DNA from: Odoribacter sp. AF15-53
GTDB taxonomy: Bacteria > Bacteroidota > Bacteroidia > Bacteroidales > Marinifilaceae
NCBI RefSeq assembly: GCF_003479425.1
Contig: NZ_QUHC01000010.1
Location: 62,001-126,000, forward strand
Length of the DNA stretch: 64,000 bases
Direction of reading: 5' to 3'
Shown: piece by piece, positions 62,824 through 64,000 of the stretch
Layout: every line of letters begins with the position of its first letter
Position numbering within the stretch: position 1 is the stretch's first letter
Notes under the pieces: model-generated
Seen by the model: the letters and a program-made list of their open reading frames with translations, nothing else
Told to the model about the DNA's origin: nothing
Database searches by the model: none
Position numbers and translations under genes: made by a program

Positions 62824-62883
62824 CAGTGAACGATGGTAGAAGCGTATTTGATGAAATGTTAGTAAACTTTAAAACGGAATGAG

Positions 62884-63042
62884 ATGAAAGCAAAAGGAAA
62901 TCAAATGGTTATCGTGGTTCTTTTACTAGTTGTCATCACTAGTATCGTTGTTTACACGTGGATAGGGATAGCGGAACTGATGAGTTCGTTTAATCACGTT
63001 GCGAGCGAGACGTTGACGACTATAAGAATACCGGGATTGTAA
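62884..63042 (+). CDS. Small single-pass membrane protein (52 aa)
   Basis: A 52-residue open frame starting MKAKGNQMVIVVLLLVVITS. One strongly hydrophobic helix spans residues ~8-31; a short charged N-terminus and a ~20-residue polar tail ending TIRIPGL flank it. A promoter-like sequence lies at a sensible distance upstream. No family is recognised. It sits alone between the orphan sigma and the DNA methyltransferase. Coding is probable, not proven. Confidence 0.5.
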   Translation: MKAKGNQMVIVVLLLVVITSIVVYTWIGIAELMSSFNHVASETLTTIRIPGL

Positions 63043-63270
63043 AAGCCTTTGGATGAATGTCCGGTATGAAAAGCCGGTCAGACTTCGGTTAAGAAAGAAG
63101 CAGGAAAGGTGAAAAGAGTGGGATTTTAACCGATGAAGGGGAATATGGCGTGTGGCGTCAAGAAACTAAGCCGGTCGAGATGCTTTTGTGGTCAGGTTGC
63201 CGGGAATCAGTTCGTGTGATAAAATCCGGGGAAATTCACCGGAGAGATTCTATAACCCGATAAATATTGT

Positions 63271-63278
63271 TACTTTTG
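63271..63278 (+). promoter_or_regulatory. Candidate -7 box for the DNA methyltransferase
   Basis: TACTTTTG matches TAnnTTTG exactly, 30 bases before the ATG at 63309. No TTTG lies at -33 distance. The ~220 bases upstream of it (63043-63270) hold no gene I can support. Confidence 0.42.
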
Positions 63279-63308
63279 TAGGTGCGAAAATGTATAAATT
63301 AAGAATAG

Positions 63309-64000
63309 ATGGCACTTAAAACAATTCGGGTATTATCTTTATTTTCAGGTTGTGGGGGAATGGATTTGGGATTGGAAGGAGGTTTCTCCATTCATCAGGG
63401 GTGTGTTAACGAGAAAAATAATCCTGATTTTATCGAGAAGCAGGAAAGAGGTAATATGGTGAAATTACGTTCGACCCGATTCCGTCTCGTGTTCGCCAAC
63501 GATATATTGAAAGAAGCCCGGACGGCTTGGACCCATTATTTCGCAAAGTACGGGTACGCGCCGGATGTCTATCGGGAGGAGAGTATCGTGGATTTAGTGA
63601 AACGCCATAAAGCCGGGGAAAGTATTTTCCCGGGAGAAATAGATATCGTAACGGGTGGTTTCCCGTGTCAGGATTTCAGCGTGGCCGGTAAACGCAACGG
63701 TTTTAACTCGCACAAGGATCACAAGGGAAAGATTATTGACGGGGAGGTCGCCTCCGAGGAGACGCGCGGCAAGCTGTACATGTGGATGAAGGAGGTGATA
63801 GAGATCACGAAACCCAAATTGTTCATCGCCGAGAACGTGAAAGGACTGGTAAACCTCTCGAACGTGAAAGAGATCATTCAACGTGATTTCTCCCGGGCGG
63901 ACGGGGATGGTTATCTCGTGCTGGAACCCCGCGTGTTGCATGCCGCTGATTATGGTGTCCCGCAATCCCGCGAGCGGGTTATCTTTATCGGGATACGGAA
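63309..64000 (+). CDS. DNA (cytosine-5) methyltransferase, N-terminal part (cut by window end)
   Basis: 230 complete codons are visible and the frame runs off the window. C5-methyltransferase motifs are in order: motif I LSLFSGCGGMDLGLEGG (~9-25), motif IV GGFPCQDFSVAG with the catalytic Cys120, motif VI ENVKGL, and motif VIII PQSRERVIFIGIR. A ~45-residue insertion between motif I and the next strand (CVNEKNNPDFIEKQERGNMVKLR) is longer than in minimal Dcm-type enzymes. The target-recognition domain lies beyond the window, so specificity and any linked restriction enzyme cannot be judged. It may be the first gene of a restriction-modification locus. Confidence 0.93.
   Translation, partial: MALKTIRVLSLFSGCGGMDLGLEGGFSIHQGCVNEKNNPDFIEKQERGNMVKLRSTRFRLVFANDILKEARTAWTHYFAKYGYAPDVYREESIVDLVKRHKAGESIFPGEIDIVTGGFPCQDFSVAGKRNGFNSHKDHKGKIIDGEVASEETRGKLYMWMKEVIEITKPKLFIAENVKGLVNLSNVKEIIQRDFSRADGDGYLVLEPRVLHAADYGVPQSRERVIFIGIR

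Noticed and set aside
63043..63270. Possible small RNA or tRNA before the methyltransferase
   Set aside because: No cloverleaf, no terminator-like hairpin with a T-run and no known RNA pattern could be recognised by eye.

Overview
This window looks like a chromosomal segment of a gut-type Bacteroidales bacterium. The evidence is three SusC/SusD pairs with FecR anti-sigma factors and ECF sigma factors, fimbrillin-family lipoproteins, many lipobox signal peptides, TAnnTTTG-type -7 promoter elements, and almost no Shine-Dalgarno sequences. The style (STN-SusC, SusD, DUF4843 and PKD-like lipoprotein sets, GldG-like ABC proteins) suggests Odoribacteraceae (Butyricimonas/Odoribacter-like). That genus-level placement is inference. 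No tRNA, rRNA, CRISPR array or intact insertion sequence was recognised.

Layout. 1-1430: the 3' end of ribosomal protein S1 (rpsA) and ribonuclease Z (rnz). 1434-2234: a lone KilA-N protein on the minus strand. 2709-12345: a surface-lipoprotein operon with three fimbrillin-like proteins (one fused to leucine-rich repeats, a BACON domain and an M64 metalloprotease), a WG-repeat lipoprotein, an exported unknown and an FN3/LRR lipoprotein. 12354-13478: a lone minus-strand YhcG/DUF1016 nuclease-like protein. 13634-15339: a minus-strand pair of a membrane-anchored Ser/Thr kinase and a small partner, divergent from the next region. 15536-31387: sigma, FecR, SusC, SusD, lipoprotein, two large zinc-metalloprotease paralogues (the second has lost its HExxH motif) and a thioredoxin-S9 peptidase fusion, which together look like a peptide/protein capture and degradation locus. 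31837-38730: a second sigma, FecR, SusC, SusD set. 38855-53121: an unusual ABC system made of two ATPase + permease + permease blocks, whose permeases are fused to GldG-like periplasmic domains. The blocks are separated by a tandemly duplicated MutS-like ATPase and a small TSCPD protein. 53175-61837: FecR, SusC, SusD, DUF4843 and PKD-like lipoprotein. 62174-62731: an orphan ECF sigma factor. 62884-63042: a 52-residue membrane peptide. 63309-64000: the 5' part of a DNA cytosine-5 methyltransferase.

How it may work together. In the first two SusC loci the ECF sigma and FecR genes are adjacent and a TGTCAYC-type motif lies between them, which fits autoregulated TonB-linked signalling. All three FecR-SusC gaps contain a hairpin. 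In the third locus the sigma factor is missing upstream of FecR (that position is taken by the ABC array), and the only unpaired sigma lies downstream. The most unusual system is the duplicated GldA/GldF-GldG-like array with the double MutS-like ATPase. Its role cannot be read from the sequence.
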